Of a stretch of DNA of 64,000 bases, positions 35,212-47,393 are shown one piece after another (the first letter of the stretch is position 1; every line of letters begins with the position of its first letter). Under the pieces are notes generated by a model. It was not told the DNA's origin, ran no database searches, and saw only the letters and a program-made list of their open reading frames with translations. The stretch covers positions 62,001-126,000 of the forward strand of contig JANATG010000021.1 in the NCBI GenBank assembly GCA_029449235.1, in the 5' to 3' direction. The translations under genes were made by a program, and so were the position numbers. This DNA is from Linnemannia schmuckeri (lineage: Eukaryota; Mortierellomycota; Mortierellomycetes; Mortierellales; Mortierellaceae).

Positions 35212-36084
35212 TTATTGTTGTTTGTTGTTGCTGTTGTTGGCGATCCAGCTTTCCATCCAGGCCTTGATCCTCGATACGTTCTCCTCCATCTGCTCAATGC
35301 TGTTGCTCTCGAGCTCAATAACAATTTGCTCCTCGTACGACTCCCGCGCCTCTTCCAGCACAACCTGCATAATCTCGCACTCCATATTTTCGTTAATCTT
35401 CTTTGCATTATATCCTCTTGTAAACATTACGAAGGAGAGAAGGAGATAATAAGACAATGATATGTTAGTTGGTTTGTCTTTCATGCTCTCTACCTGTAAA
35501 CGAAGCACTTATTGATCTCATTGGCAAAAAAAAAAAAAAAAAAAAAAAAAATAACCACATACCGAGACTCGAGCCGTGGATAGAGAACTCCGTTGTCAGT
35601 GCGCAGGACAATCACTAGGTCAAACCATCGCTCGGGAAAGATCTCACAGGTGTGAAAATCGACAATCTTGCCTCCTGGCCTCATCATCTCTTCCATCTCG
35701 TCTATCAGCTAAATATTGTATTGTATAACGCAGCAAATCAGGTGTTAGTAGTATTCCGGTCACTGCTACACATGTGTGCGTGCGTGTATGTTAATTATGT
35801 AGTCATTGGCAAATTAAGAACAAACAAGGCAATCATAATAAATAATGCGAAAAGAGTACCTTGTCTTCGTCAAGGATATAGCTGTCGTATTCGGTATCGA
35901 GACCCTCGTGGAGTGACTTTGCCTTGACAAGGTCTCCGACGTTGATGTGGGTGAGGCCGGTTGCCTCTGCGGCCATCTCGGATGTGGTTGTCTTTCCTGT
36001 GCCGGGCGTGCCAGTGATGAGGATGTTGGGCAGGTCCCTTGGGAAGTTGGGGATTTCAGTTTCGTAGTCCGAGTCCGAGTCCAT
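35212..36084 (-). CDS. FAP7: Adenylate kinase isoenzyme 6 / ribosome biogenesis factor Fap7
   Basis: Three exons: 36084-35860, 35708-35563, 35416-35212, in frame, 191 aa. The P-loop is ILITGTPGTGKTTTSE. It is followed by the NMP-binding segment HINVGDLVK, then IVDFHTCEIFPERWFDLVIVL, and ENMECEIMQVVLEEARESY. All are hallmarks of the AK6/Fap7 family. Fap7 is a nuclear NTPase needed for late 20S to 18S rRNA maturation, with Rps14 as partner in yeast (family knowledge). A short acidic N-terminal extension (MDSDSDYETE) precedes the P-loop. Intron 2 contains a poly(T) tract on the sense strand (35526-35551 on the plus strand as A), starting a few bases after the donor. Confidence 0.95.
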
Positions 36085-36265
36085 GATTGTTAGTCAGTTG
36101 AGGAAGAATGATGCAATGCAGCATTAACAAAGAGAGAAAGGAATAAAAGAACGAGCGAGAGCAAAAGATAAGCCACTTCAGAGGGATGATATTTGCCACC
36201 AATTTTTTTTAAAATTAAAATTCATCTCAAATGGATCTCAAGAAAAAGCGATTTTTATTCCATAG

Positions 36266-39200
36266 CTAACGTGAATCGCGCGGGCCTTGGTCTCGTGTGT
36301 TCAGAGTGGGCGATGAGGCTACAAGAGGATGGGAGATGGGAGGAACAGACGACGGCAAGTGCTGAGCCCCAGAAAAGTAGGGCGCGAAATATTGCTGTGG
36401 GTTTGGCGGAATGGGCGGCATTGGGAGAAGAGGAGCAGGCGGTGCCGAGTGCATAGAAGGTCTCATAGGCAACCCGTACTGAGACATCAGGTATGGAGGC
36501 AAAGGTACAAAATTGGGGGGAGCAGGAGGAGGAGGCCCTGGCATACTTGGAGGAAACACGGGGGGCGCCGGAGGGATGACGTACGGATTTCCCTGAGAGG
36601 GAGGTGCAGAGGACAGACGCTGTTCCGGCAACTGCTGGTGCTGAGGTTGAAGGAGGTGGTTCATGCCCAGACTGGCTGGGAGGTTGGCCATAAGGCTCGA
36701 CATATTGGCTCCGCTTAGCTGCGCGGAAACAGCAGCAGCAGCAGCTGTAGGTCCCGGTGCCGAAATGGGTCTGGAGCCAATACCAGACGATCCAGTTGAC
36801 AGAGTGGATGCAGAACTTGCACTTGGAAAGAGCTGGTTCACTAATCCTTGCAACTCCTGTAATGTGGGAACTTTTTTAGGCCCACTTGCCGGCGTACTAG
36901 GAATGGGTTGTGGTGTGTACACAGGCATTGATGGCTGTGAGAATGCGCCTGGAGACAGTTTTGGGTCTGATTGCGGGACAGCGTGTGAGGTGACGCTTGT
37001 TGCGTTTGGCAATCCAGAGGCATCGATCGGAGCCCTCAATGGCAGAGCAGTCTCTCCAGAGCGCTGTGCGTGACTGGGGGATGAGTGTCCGAGAGGTGCC
37101 GCTGGTCGTTTGCCGTGATGGTGTCCATGGGTGTCTGGGTAGGGACGAGAGGCACCTGGGCTTGGCTGATGACGCCGGCCGGAAGTCGGGATTGTAGACT
37201 TGGATTGCGATGACAACAACGGCGGTTGCGCGCGGCGGGTTTGGGAATGGTTCGACTGAGAGTGGGATGGCTCCTTATTGAGAACTAGGACTCCAAGCAG
37301 GCAGTTCGCTGGCGCTGCTTCGCGGACCGATGCGTCATCGTCAACTAATTCACGGAGATACCCCGGGAGTGGGTCTTTGGCTGCTATTGGAACAAGGTAC
37401 ATGTCCTTAACGTGACGGTTCCGCTGTGGCACGACTCCGTTGCGCTGCTTTGAGTAGAAATACTCAAACAGCTTGTCAAACTCGACTCGTTGAAGATCTG
37501 CCGACAACGACGACGACTCTTGAGCTTCGAACTTGAGGACAACAATCTCCTTAGTTGCCGACTGAGCCTGCTTGCCAACGTAATTCTCAACAGCAGCGAT
37601 TCCGATACGTCCATCTACCGAAATATCCTTCGTCAAAACTTCGCTCCATGCTAGTCTCCTCGACGCTCCTCCACCCTGGCTATCCAAGAGCTTTCGTCCT
37701 CCGATCTGGACTGCCTTGGCTGAGAACTTTGCGACTTGATGCATGGACAGGCAACCTTCCCAGACCGTCGGTCGTTTTTGACGAGGGCCATGGTCCATGC
37801 TGTTCATTTGGGTGGCCCTTTGTATATCCTCGAGCAAGAAGGGTGGAGGCGAGTCCGGCGGTGTAGTAGAGTGCACCGTGGGTGATCCTGGCGGAGAGGG
37901 CGAGTATGGCGAGGGCTCCCTGGGAAGGTATGAATTCTCGGAACGTTCCGCATCCTCGTATCCATTGTCAATCGCGCCTGTCCGTCTCTGTCGTTTGTCA
38001 CTTGCCAAAGTGTCACCTGTGGTCCCCTCACTGGAGCGTTTATTAGTTTGAATTCTGGCCAGCAACTTGTCCAAAACATCTCCAGTGGGCGATCCAGTCG
38101 GCGAGTTCATGTTGGAGTCATGCGCATCCTTGTTGCTTTGCTTGTCAGCTGTGGGCTCCTCGTATTCCATCGGCAAGTCGGTCGTAAGATCATCTGTGTT
38201 GTTGTTGTTGGTGCTAATTTGGCGACTGTTGCCATTGATGTTATTGTTCTTGCCGCGGCTAAGAGTGCTCTTGTTGGAGTTGTGTGTGGTGTCGCCGCGG
38301 TTATTGCTGGGAGAGTGCTCATCATCACCGCCACTACCACTGCTGACACTACTGCCATCGTCGCTCCGGGTGTGATCGAGATATGGTACAGTAGATGGAC
38401 CGCCGACTGAAGACAACCTCGGAACAAAGCTTAGCTCACCCTTGTGGGTTTTCTTGATATATGGCTCCTCCTCCACAGTCAAAACGGAATTGTGGATACT
38501 CTTCTTGCGCATCTCTTTGTTGATAATCTGCAACTCCGGATTCGCAAGCTCCTCGTGTGAGAGTCGAACAAGGTCATAGGGTTCCAGATCTCCAGATACC
38601 AGCCGCGCGCGAAGGTTCACGTTGTTTTTATCCTTCAGGTTGAAAAACAGAGAGCGATACTTGGCCTTGTAATCTCTCCCGCAAGCAGCAAACCCCGGCG
38701 AAGCTGTAGAGTTATAGAGCTCCTTCTCGATGGCCACAGCTAACTGACTCACTTGCTCCTCATCCACTGCGGCTCTCGTTGCTCCAGCTCCCTTTCCAAG
38801 ACTGCTTTCTGACTCCTTGTCAGTCTGCCCGCTGTTCTCTGCCTGTGGCTCACCGCCTGCAGACTTGAGCTCCAGGCCTATCAAGAGGCATTCTGTGAGG
38901 CCCTTTAGTGCGGTCAAACGGACAGGATCTTGGTCGACTTTGGGCGATTCGGGCTGGCTTGAAGACGATGTGGTGGATGTTGATGCTCGCTTCGGGGTGG
39001 AAATGTATATCACTGGAGGGATGTTCTCCTTGTTCATGACAGCCTCGGTCGCCTGAAGTTCGATACCCTTGATGGCGCATTCTTCACTGCAGTAATCGCT
39101 TGTGGAACGGGCCTCGTTCAGACATGTCGGAAGGTCGCAGTCGCGTGAGTCCTAAATGAGGAAATTACAACCAATCAGATTAGAGATAGGAAGAACACAA

Positions 39201-41503
39201 CCCTATTTTTTGCTTCGAATTAACTTCATGTGGAAACTCCTATACTTACCGAGTACACTGTAAAAGCGTTACCAATGCCTGCGGAGTCGGTGCTCTTCCA
39301 TGCTGTGAAAAGTATATAAAAAATGGATAAGTTTAATGATGGAAAACTGAGGGGGAAGCTCAATCAAAAATTGAAATAAACTGAGGGAATAAATGCATGG
39401 GTTTGCTTGGGCCTTTTCAGGGTCCAAACGCGGCACAGCGTAAAGTAATTATTATGGTGGCGAAGAAGAGGATGAAGGCGAAGCTACATGCCGATCACGC
39501 CAATGGGTGCAAACATATAGAGGCACACACAGCTGCGAGCAAATATAGCCGCTACTCGTTGGTTGCGCAGAGTTGTGATATCCATCTGCGAAAACAGGAG
39601 AGTGAGAGGAAGAGACCGACGGTCTGATATGAAGGGTAACAAAGGCAACAAAGGCAACAACATGAAGAAGATCGAAATGAAAAGGAGGAAGAGAAAACTG
39701 TTGAGCGAAAATGCGCGCCAATGATAGGAAATATAAAGAAGGAGTGTAAATTCGCTATGTGCGACGAGGGAGAGCGGGAGAAGTGGGTGCTTGTGCATGT
39801 GTGCGTTTGATTGTAAGGATTGGTGCGTATATATTGAGAGGAATGAATAGGATGAACATTGGTCTGTCGCGGCACAAGCGGAAAGACAGTAGTGGGTATT
39901 AAGAACCGGACATCATTCATGCTTTTAATATGTATTTTTTTATCAAACAAATAAGGAGTATTCGTGGGCCAGTTCTTCTGGCACAAGCTGTCCATGGATG
40001 TCAAAAAAGGGACATTGTGAATTGTAACGGTGGGTCTTACCTTGCACTCTCTCGTCACAGGGCTCGCAAAAAAACTTTTCGTTCTTAAGCTCCATCATCT
40101 CCGCGACCTCTTCTGTAATGTCGACACATGCTCCATGGAACCTATGCAATACAAGTTGTCCTGGTGGGTTAGACACGCTATCGAAACAAAGCGAAGCACT
40201 TTAAAAAACATAAAGACGTACTATTAATGAATATTTACCATTGACGACAGCTGTCGCATTGAATCATGACATTGCCATCATCCGGCTTTTGACAGTAGCA
40301 ATACACCTTCTTGGACCTTGTCATTCGCTCGACCGGCGCTACTCCTGGTGCTGATGTTGATGTTGATGACCCCGCCGCAGATGGGCCTGGGATGACAGGC
40401 TCATACAGGCCTTGGGAGTGCATCAAATATTCGCTGCTCTGTACCGCCAAAGAAGAAGGCTGCCTTGATCTGTTACTCCTCCGAACGGCAATCGGCACCA
40501 TGACTTCTTCCGGCGTTAATGGTCTCAAAATCGACGGATGCACGGGCTTTGTCGACTTCCCTGAGGTGTTTGAAGATCCTGTCTCTGTTCTAGATGACTC
40601 AAAGTCTGATTGGGCATCGACGTAAATACCGTTTGGTTGAAAGATTAAATCCGGAGAAACAAAATCAGAAGAAGTGGCGCTGTCCGATGCAGTGGAAACC
40701 GTAGTTGTTGCAAGCGACGAGGGCGACACAGACGCCATCTGCTGGTGCTGTTGTTGCTGTTGTTGCGACAATGGTGGTATCGGAGCTGATAGTGATGTTG
40801 ATGATGTTGCTAATGATAGCGATTGTGTTGTTGTCGATAATGACGAGGATGGTTTATAAAGCTCCATATCCATCAGAGAGCCATATGCTTGCTGGGGTGG
40901 GGTGGCTGTCCATTCGAGCGCAGTAAGGGCAGTCGAGTGAGTCCCAAGCAGGTCTACAAATGGCCGTTGAATATCAGTGTCTTCCAGTGAAGGGACCTGA
41001 GAGTCAAGGGTGATTGGGAGCCCAGAATCTGTGCGTAGGTCGTGGTCATCATTGCCGAGAGTATCTGTTTCGGAGGCGATCCGACCCGGGGTTGAGTGTG
41101 AGAGTGGGTCGTGAACAAAGTCAAGGAAGACATGTTCGTCGTGGCTGTCCTGGCTGATGAGACTGTCTGTCAGTAATACTCCTGGTCCTCCTGAATTCAA
41201 CGCCACTATCGGCATGTCTCTGTCTATGTCTGTGTCTGCCTGAGCAATAGTAGGAGTCGTAGTAACGGTGGCGGTGGTGGTGGCGGCAATAGTAGTAGTA
41301 GCGGTGACCGTAGCTCTCGCCGTCAGGGCCTCTTCGGACACTGTCTTCATCAGTGTCTCTGGCGTGGGTTCTGTCGCGGTCCGAGTGTGTGTCACCGGTA
41401 GTGGTTGGACAGTGTGCAGCTCCTCTGGTGGAAAGTCTTCTTCGTCTGGAGCAGTGAGGTCAAGAAGGAGAAAGTCGTCTGGCTGGGGAGATGAGTCTGT
41501 CAT
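36266..41503 (-). CDS. BYE1: PHD finger, TFIIS-central and SPOC domain protein (Bye1/PHF3/DIDO-like)
   Basis: Four exons: 41503-40239, 40141-40041, 39302-39250, 39151-36266, in frame, about 1434 aa. After ~395 disordered residues comes a PHD finger (about 398-455) with Cys pairs CYC, CDSC, then FHGAC and FCEPC, giving the C4HC3 order. Exon 4 opens with a second Cys cluster (about 474-505: CDLPTCLNEARSTSDYCSEEC), resembling the segment after the PHD in Set1-complex Cfp1/Spp1. A TFIIS central-like domain follows (about 546-715; CGRDYKAKYRSLFFNLKD, LVRLSHEELANPEL), then a SPOC domain (about 930-1105; VWEGCLSMHQVAKFSAKAVQ, DKLFEYFYSKQRNGVV). The C-terminus is Pro-rich. Yeast Bye1 and metazoan PHF3/DIDO have PHD-TFIIS-SPOC and bind H3K4me3 and RNA polymerase II; a similar role in elongation is inferred. 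Confidence 0.88.
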
Positions 41504-41924
41504 TGATAGAGATGGCGACCAAATAATGGTATAGATATGCGTGCGTATGTGTGTATACTCCTGCGCTGCGCTCTGGTCCGTTGTTCCTGTCTGTCTGTGT
41601 GTGTGTGTCTGCGTCTGCGTGTGCGTGTGCGTGTGGATCGAAGGGGAGAGGATGGGGAGAGGAGGGGAGAGAACAGTGATCCATCCAGCGACGTTTGTTC
41701 CTTTGACAAAAATGAAAAGAAAATAAGAATGTAACGTGACTCGTCACGGGATTGTTAAACCCTGAATGATCCTTCCTTCAATTCCCACCAGGAACGATTA
41801 ATTTATTAAAGTTTGATTCCCTCCCTCCTCTTTTCTCTCCCTCTCTCTCCTTTTTTCCTTTTTGTTGTATCCTTTCATCATCTTCACCCATCCTTTCTCC
41901 TGCTTCCACTCGCTCCATCCTTCC
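41504..41924. other. Divergent promoter between the PHD/SPOC gene and AFI1
   Basis: About 420 bp shared by two divergent genes. It contains a GT/GCGT repeat (about 41603-41637) and C/T-rich sequence leading to the AFI1 ATG. No other coding sequence is evident. Confidence 0.65.
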
Positions 41925-44191
41925 ATGGCCCCGCAGCATGTTACAACCATCCTACTCGCAGAGTTCGACATCGACCAGGGCTCCGTCTTGACCCACCAGT
42001 ACCCGGCCAACATCACCTCCGACAACCAGTAATGTCATCCTTCAGCTTTGAAACAAAAAAAAATACCAACGACGACGGCCTTCCTTCATTTTTTATTGTT
42101 AACCCTTAGGGGCAGACAAACCATTAACGCCATTGCTATGATGGCCATTATATCTACGTCAATCAGTGTACTAGCTGAACTCATGTTGCCCGACGGTGCC
42201 CATCTGAGACCCGCTGATTGGACCATCTTCTTTCTCAACCGGGCAAAGCCAGCTCCCTGGAACGGTAACACCGTCGCTGCCGACAATGGTGACAATCCTC
42301 TTCTCTACGTCCTTAATTTGGTCCGCACCAATCATGATGCATCTATCCGAAGGTAGCTAACACACCTCTAACCTAGTTGTCTCCTGGTCTCACACTCATG
42401 GCAACATATGTCCACTGACTGAATTCTCTCTTTTCTTGCAACCATCTTTTATAAAAAAAAAAAACATGCTAGAGGTGCTGCTGTCAAAGCTATGGCGATC
42501 TGTACAACCCACCAGTATCTTCATGTCTACAAGGTAACACGCTATTCCTCTTTTTTCATTTATTTTCTTACACTCTCTCCTCTCTGACAATTGTTAACTA
42601 TTGGCATCCATGCCACCTTCACTATCATTAGCCTGTCCTTCTCCTTGCCCTCGAGAACTACTTCAAAAACCCATCGATTGAAGTTTTGAAGACCCTCTAC
42701 GAATCCGTCAACTCAATGCAACTCGACCCCCCAGAACTTTCACCTTACGAGCGCATGATCCTCAGATCTTCCGATAACAAGGAGCTTTTTATCGAAAAGT
42801 TTGAAGCAGCAGGAGGCAGCGAGGATGTACTGGCCAAGGTTGATGTTGCACATGGTCTTGGGATTGTGGTTGGGCAGACACCATTAAAGGGCAAGGACGG
42901 AGGAACGCCAGCAGCAGCCATGGCCAAGAACAGGGATTGTCAGTTCTACGAAACAAAGGTCGTCTACGATGGAATCAAGATCCCTATTAGAGTGCCTCTG
43001 AGCATCAACCCAGAGGAAGTGGGAGAGGTATGACGGAGTATTATCGTGTAAGCAGTATTCTTCAGCGAAGGAGTGTATTGACATGTTTTGTTCATACTAA
43101 TAGCACCTTGTGTATTGTCTATATGTCTAGTTCTCGCTCATCAAACTTATTACAACCTTCAGTCCAACATCACCCTCTCCCAATCCCCACCCTTTTCACC
43201 CACATCTGGACTCGAATGGCTCCAACACTCACCCCATTATGCTGCTTATGAATGCCCTCTTGACAGGAAAGCGGGTTATTTTTCTCGGGAACGGCCATCC
43301 TGCTGGTGACGTTGCCAACTTTGTACTTGCCGCATGTGCACTAGGAAGTGGCTCTGGTGGTGTTCTGCGTGGTTTCCCAGAGCGCGCATACCCATATACA
43401 AACTTGGCTGGTATCGACCATCTCTTGACATGGTAAAAAGACAAAGAAACATTACAGCGAAAGTATTCTTCACCGACGTAAAGACTATCGTCACCGAATG
43501 ATAACTAACCTTTAATTTGATTTGACCAACTTTTCAAATCCTAATCATAGCAAAGGGTTCATCGCAGGGGTGACCAACCAGCTTTTTGAGGACAGGACGG
43601 CTTGGTGGGATGTACTCTGCAATATCGACACGGGAAAGATCACCGTCAGTAAAGACATTGCCCCCATAGCGGCTTCGTCGTTTCATTCTACAGGACATTA
43701 TGATGACACACGAGCAGTCCCCATATTTAGCAACGGAGCGGCAGTTCAGTCTAACAGCAAGCACGATAATGGCGATAACGAGTTCATGGCAGATGTAAAG
43801 GACAACTTTTGCCATCCTTTTTGATGCTATTTTGACCTTTGAACTGGTCATGTCAACCAGCCCGATCATTCACTCACTCTACTCCATTTTTATATCAACC
43901 ATTGACTACGTAGATTATCAGTGCAATTCAGGCACATTATGGAGAAATGGTTATTCGCGCCAGATTTCAAGAGTATGTCACCCGCTTTGTTCAGCTGGCT
44001 TCTCAGTATGAAGATCAGACCTATGGCCAGACAACTATCGGTATCAACCGTATCAACACTCCCGAGTCTAGCAAGTACATGGGCACTGGTTTGGTCTTTT
44101 CCGACGAAAGCTCTAGATTGAAGGAGATAGCAGCGAACGCTGCAAGAATCGAAGGCTGGCGCGCCACAACCAGCTACAAATATCTGCAAGA

Positions 44192-44236
<45 letters not shown>

Positions 44237-45030
44237 CGTGCCTTATTTCACGCTTGGTTTTCATACAACTCGGATGAGTCCATGATGCCTTCAAGCTAAA
44301 CCACATTTTTTTAACCGCAACAAATTTTATGTTCTTTTCATCTATCAAAGGACCATAAAGAATGGCTGGCGACAAGGTCCATTCGATGCATGGACGTGAA
44401 ACGAGTCATATCGTTGTTAAGGCTATCAAGATCCTTATCATCGCAAGATGTATCGACCCTTTACAAAGGATTTCTGCAGAACATTGTAACGGACGAACAA
44501 ATTATCGAGGCAAGTCCCTGGAAAGTTGTTGCTTGACAGAATGTTGAAACTGTGCACATGCTTCTTGTATCATAAAATATTTATTGTGTCTCAATTGCCC
44601 TGGAATGATACGTGACCAATAGTTTCTCTCCTGTCTGCCATTGTCACAAGGCGGTTTGTTTTGCGTGGCCTATGGACTATTCCACCCCGTGGCTGGTGTA
44701 AGACAGGATACTGTCGCGTTTTTTAACCGGCTTGACCAACATCCTGTAAGTGATCATCTATTATCCCTTGTCTCATTTCACGTAGCCGGTGCCTTCTTTT
44801 TTTCGTCCTTTTCTAAAACCAGGAACGCACACATGAATCTTTTTTTTTTTTCTTGCTTCCATTTGTGCTAGACTGGACACGTTTATATTCGGTCGCTCAA
44901 TCGATTTGAAAGAAACACATATGAGCGACTTGCAAAGGAAACTGCCGCCCAAGAGGAAATGTCCATCCGACAATTGCATGCAGCACGTCTTTCTGGGTCT
45001 GCTAATTCGCTGAGCTCGTTCTCGCCCTGA
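41925..45030 (+). CDS. AFI1: Afi1-like DENN/SPA domain protein (polarity, Arf3 pathway)
   Basis: Ten exons: 41925-42028, 42167-42352, 42473-42533, 42632-43027, 43131-43432, 43551-43794, 43914-44192, 44351-~44513, ~44651-44745, 44872-45030. About 660-670 aa. The N-terminus has the Afi1 docking-domain pattern: ILLAEFDIDQGSVLTHQYP, then HVLAELMLPDGAHLRPADW and TIFFLNRA. The centre is the SPA domain (stabilisation of polarity axis): MLLMNALLTGKRVIFLGNGH, VLRGFPERAYPYTNLAGID and WWDVLCNIDTGKI. Afi1 interacts with the GTPase Arf3 and supports polarised localisation in yeast; this function is inferred. The junction after exon 8 is ambiguous: a GC donor at 44510 with the acceptor before 44623, or a GT donor at 44514 with the acceptor before 44651. 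Both keep the frame. Intron 7 starts GTA and continues as 40 consecutive A. Confidence 0.88.
44195..44234. repeat. Poly(A) tract, 40 nt, fused to a splice donor
   Basis: Forty A follow directly after the GT of the intron 7 donor of AFI1 (GAG|GTAAAA...), on the sense strand. Confidence 0.95.
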
Positions 45031-45153
45031 TCTTGTTTATTTAGGTGTGGATATGTGTATGTCTGTATATGTTGGTTAAAGGGAGAAAAAAATTGAGTAA
45101 ATGTCGATTGTTATCTCTGCAAACGAAGACAGCGCATGTGTGTTGTATGTCGA

Positions 45154-47393
45154 TTAAACGGCAAAGGTCTTGTTGTTTGCGAGAAGCCGGCCAGAAATCT
45201 TTTGACGATTGGCTTTGCTGGCGCCGCGGTCCTCGACAAAGGGCAAAAACGAGAGCTGGGGTCGGTTGTTATTGTACTTGTCGTTCTTCATGTTGAACGG
45301 CCAGAAGGCGTTGAATATAAACTTGCGCATCATCCCTGCCATGAGACCCTGACCATGGAAAACCTTGTCGAGTTGACTGGTCTCATCGATGGAAGCTTTA
45401 GCAAGACTGCAACGTTTAGCTTGATACTTTTTGAAGACCTTGGCGATCTCGCTGGGTGTGTTGAATTCCATGTCATATAGGAGGTTGACCAAACACACAC
45501 TGTCTAACATGCTCTGAACAGCACCTTGACCTCCAATCGGCAAAAGCTGCATTGGTTGGCATAGGCAGAAAAGTGCAAAGTGAATGTTAGATTTTTTTTT
45601 TTTTGCAGTTTCAATTTTGTATCCCGTATGTAACTGATTTAAGTGTTCATAACGAGCGCGTAATTGTTAATGGCCATTTTTTGCCTTTTACCTGGTGGCA
45701 TGCGTCGCCAATGAGGACGATACGGCCGTGGTGCCAAGTCTTGTTGAGTCGCTCTTCAACATCAACAGTTGATATGGCGCCCTTGGGAGTTTTCGCGATG
45801 AAGTCTCGGACAGTCCCGACACCAATGGCGCATCGGGCGTTAAGCAAATCTTTAAAGTGCAGCTCGAGGTCGACACTGCTGGGCACGAACCAATCGTCGT
45901 GGATTTTTTGCGCCGATGAGGTCCGGGAGAGAGGTGGAGGAATAGCGGTGGCGGATTTGTTTGGAATGTAACCGTTGTGGGCGGCTAGTCCGTTGGTGTG
46001 GCTGAGAAAACCGGTTATACCTTGAGCGGTGCTAAAGTTTGTAGCATTACCAGAAAATGCTGGGATCATGGCGGCATTACTGCTGACACTGCTATCGATG
46101 CTGCTGCTGCTGCTGCTGCAGCCGGTAACGGCGCTTGCATGGTTTGTAGTGTTGCTGGTGCTGTTGGTAGCTGGGGCGGTGGTTGTCGTCGTAGAGGCGG
46201 TGGTGCTAGTGGTGACTACTGTGTGAGCTGGTCTAGAGTAGTTATGTATTTTGTGTTTTGGGCTCTGGGTGTTGCTGATTCCCCACGCGACGCGGCTTCC
46301 TCCAACAGGCATGTACCAGAGCTATCATAAAGTGTAATGAACGGTCAATAAAGCGTAATTGTATCATAGTTAACATTTGCAAAAAGAAAAAAGCTGGGGT
46401 CTTTTTTTCTTTCTTTCTTCAGGAACATTAACGAGCTGCAGACAGTTATAGGTAGGGCGAAGGACGTACTGAGTAAGGAGCATCCTTGGTGTAAATGGCG
46501 TGCATCTCGGCGGTGGATTCATGTGCAGCGGGATAGAAGGTTTTGTCGAGAGGATTGGTGATACCTCCGATGCTAATGTGTTCGTAGCAGGAGGGCTCCA
46601 TGTCAGCGTCGGGCAGTTTGCCTTGCTCCTTTAGCTGGGTGTACATGCGATCGCGAGTGAGACTATGGCTGCCATCAGCGCCAACGATAATGTCACCGTA
46701 GTAGGTTGAGCCGTCGGAGCACTTGCAAGAGGCACCGTTGGGGTTCTGGAGGGTTTCGACAACGAGCTTGCCATGCTGGATATGCTCTTTGGGAACATGA
46801 TCGAGCAGGATGCGGTGCAGGTCTTGGCGAGCGATGAGGCGCAAGGGGTAGCCATATCGATCCTGATCAACGCCCTCGACACGGCCGATTTTGCGACACT
46901 CTCCATCGACAATGGTGAGGCCACTGAGGGCCTTGGAGACGGCTTCGACTTGAGGCAAAAGACCGATCTGCTCAATGAGACGGAGGACAGGTGGGCCAAG
47001 GACGGTGGCACTACCAATTGAGGCTTCGAGGCCGGTGGAACGTTCGAGGATGATATATTCGATGCCGGCCTTGGCCATCATGATGGCGAGGGAAAGTCCT
47101 GCGATGCCTCCTCCGACGATGATGGCCTTGATGGCGTTATGATCCTTCTTGTGGGAGATTGTGAGGATGGAGAGGTCGAAAGGGATGGCGAGAGCGGGGT
47201 CTATGCAGGCCATGGGTGCATGTGACTTTGGGAGTGGTTTGAGGTCTGGATAGTCCTCGAGGGGTGTTGGCTGTTGCTGCTGCTGCTGGGTTGAGCCGGA
47301 TGATATGCTGGCAGAGTCGATGTCATTAGGGGATGCGGATGAGGAAGAGAAGGAGGGGCGAGTCTTGACGCGAGGATGGGTAGAAAATGGCAT
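45154..47393 (-). CDS. FAD-dependent monooxygenase (group A flavoprotein type)
   Basis: Three exons: 47393-46470, 46321-45692, 45546-45154, in frame, 648 aa. The dinucleotide-binding motif is AIIVGGGIAGLSLAIMMAKAG, ending in IILER. The DG motif is DIIVGADGSHSLTRDR, and the GD motif is GRIVLIGDACHQLLPIGGQG, split by intron 2. These are the three hallmarks of PHBH-type FAD monooxygenases, so an NAD(P)H-dependent hydroxylation is likely; the substrate cannot be told. Between WGISN and the conserved DDWFVPSS block there is an insert of about 120 residues rich in Thr, Ser, Asn and Ala, which normal family members lack. An N-terminal ~90-residue Ser/Gln/Pro-rich leader precedes the FAD fold. The frame stays open upstream to 48062, but that is pyrimidine-repeat sequence; I start at MPFSTHP. 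Neighbours are housekeeping genes, so there is no sign of a biosynthetic cluster. Confidence 0.85.

Noticed and set aside
45154..47393. Secondary-metabolite cluster around the FAD monooxygenase
   Set aside because: Neighbours are AFI1 and UFD2, with no synthase, transporter or cluster regulator nearby.
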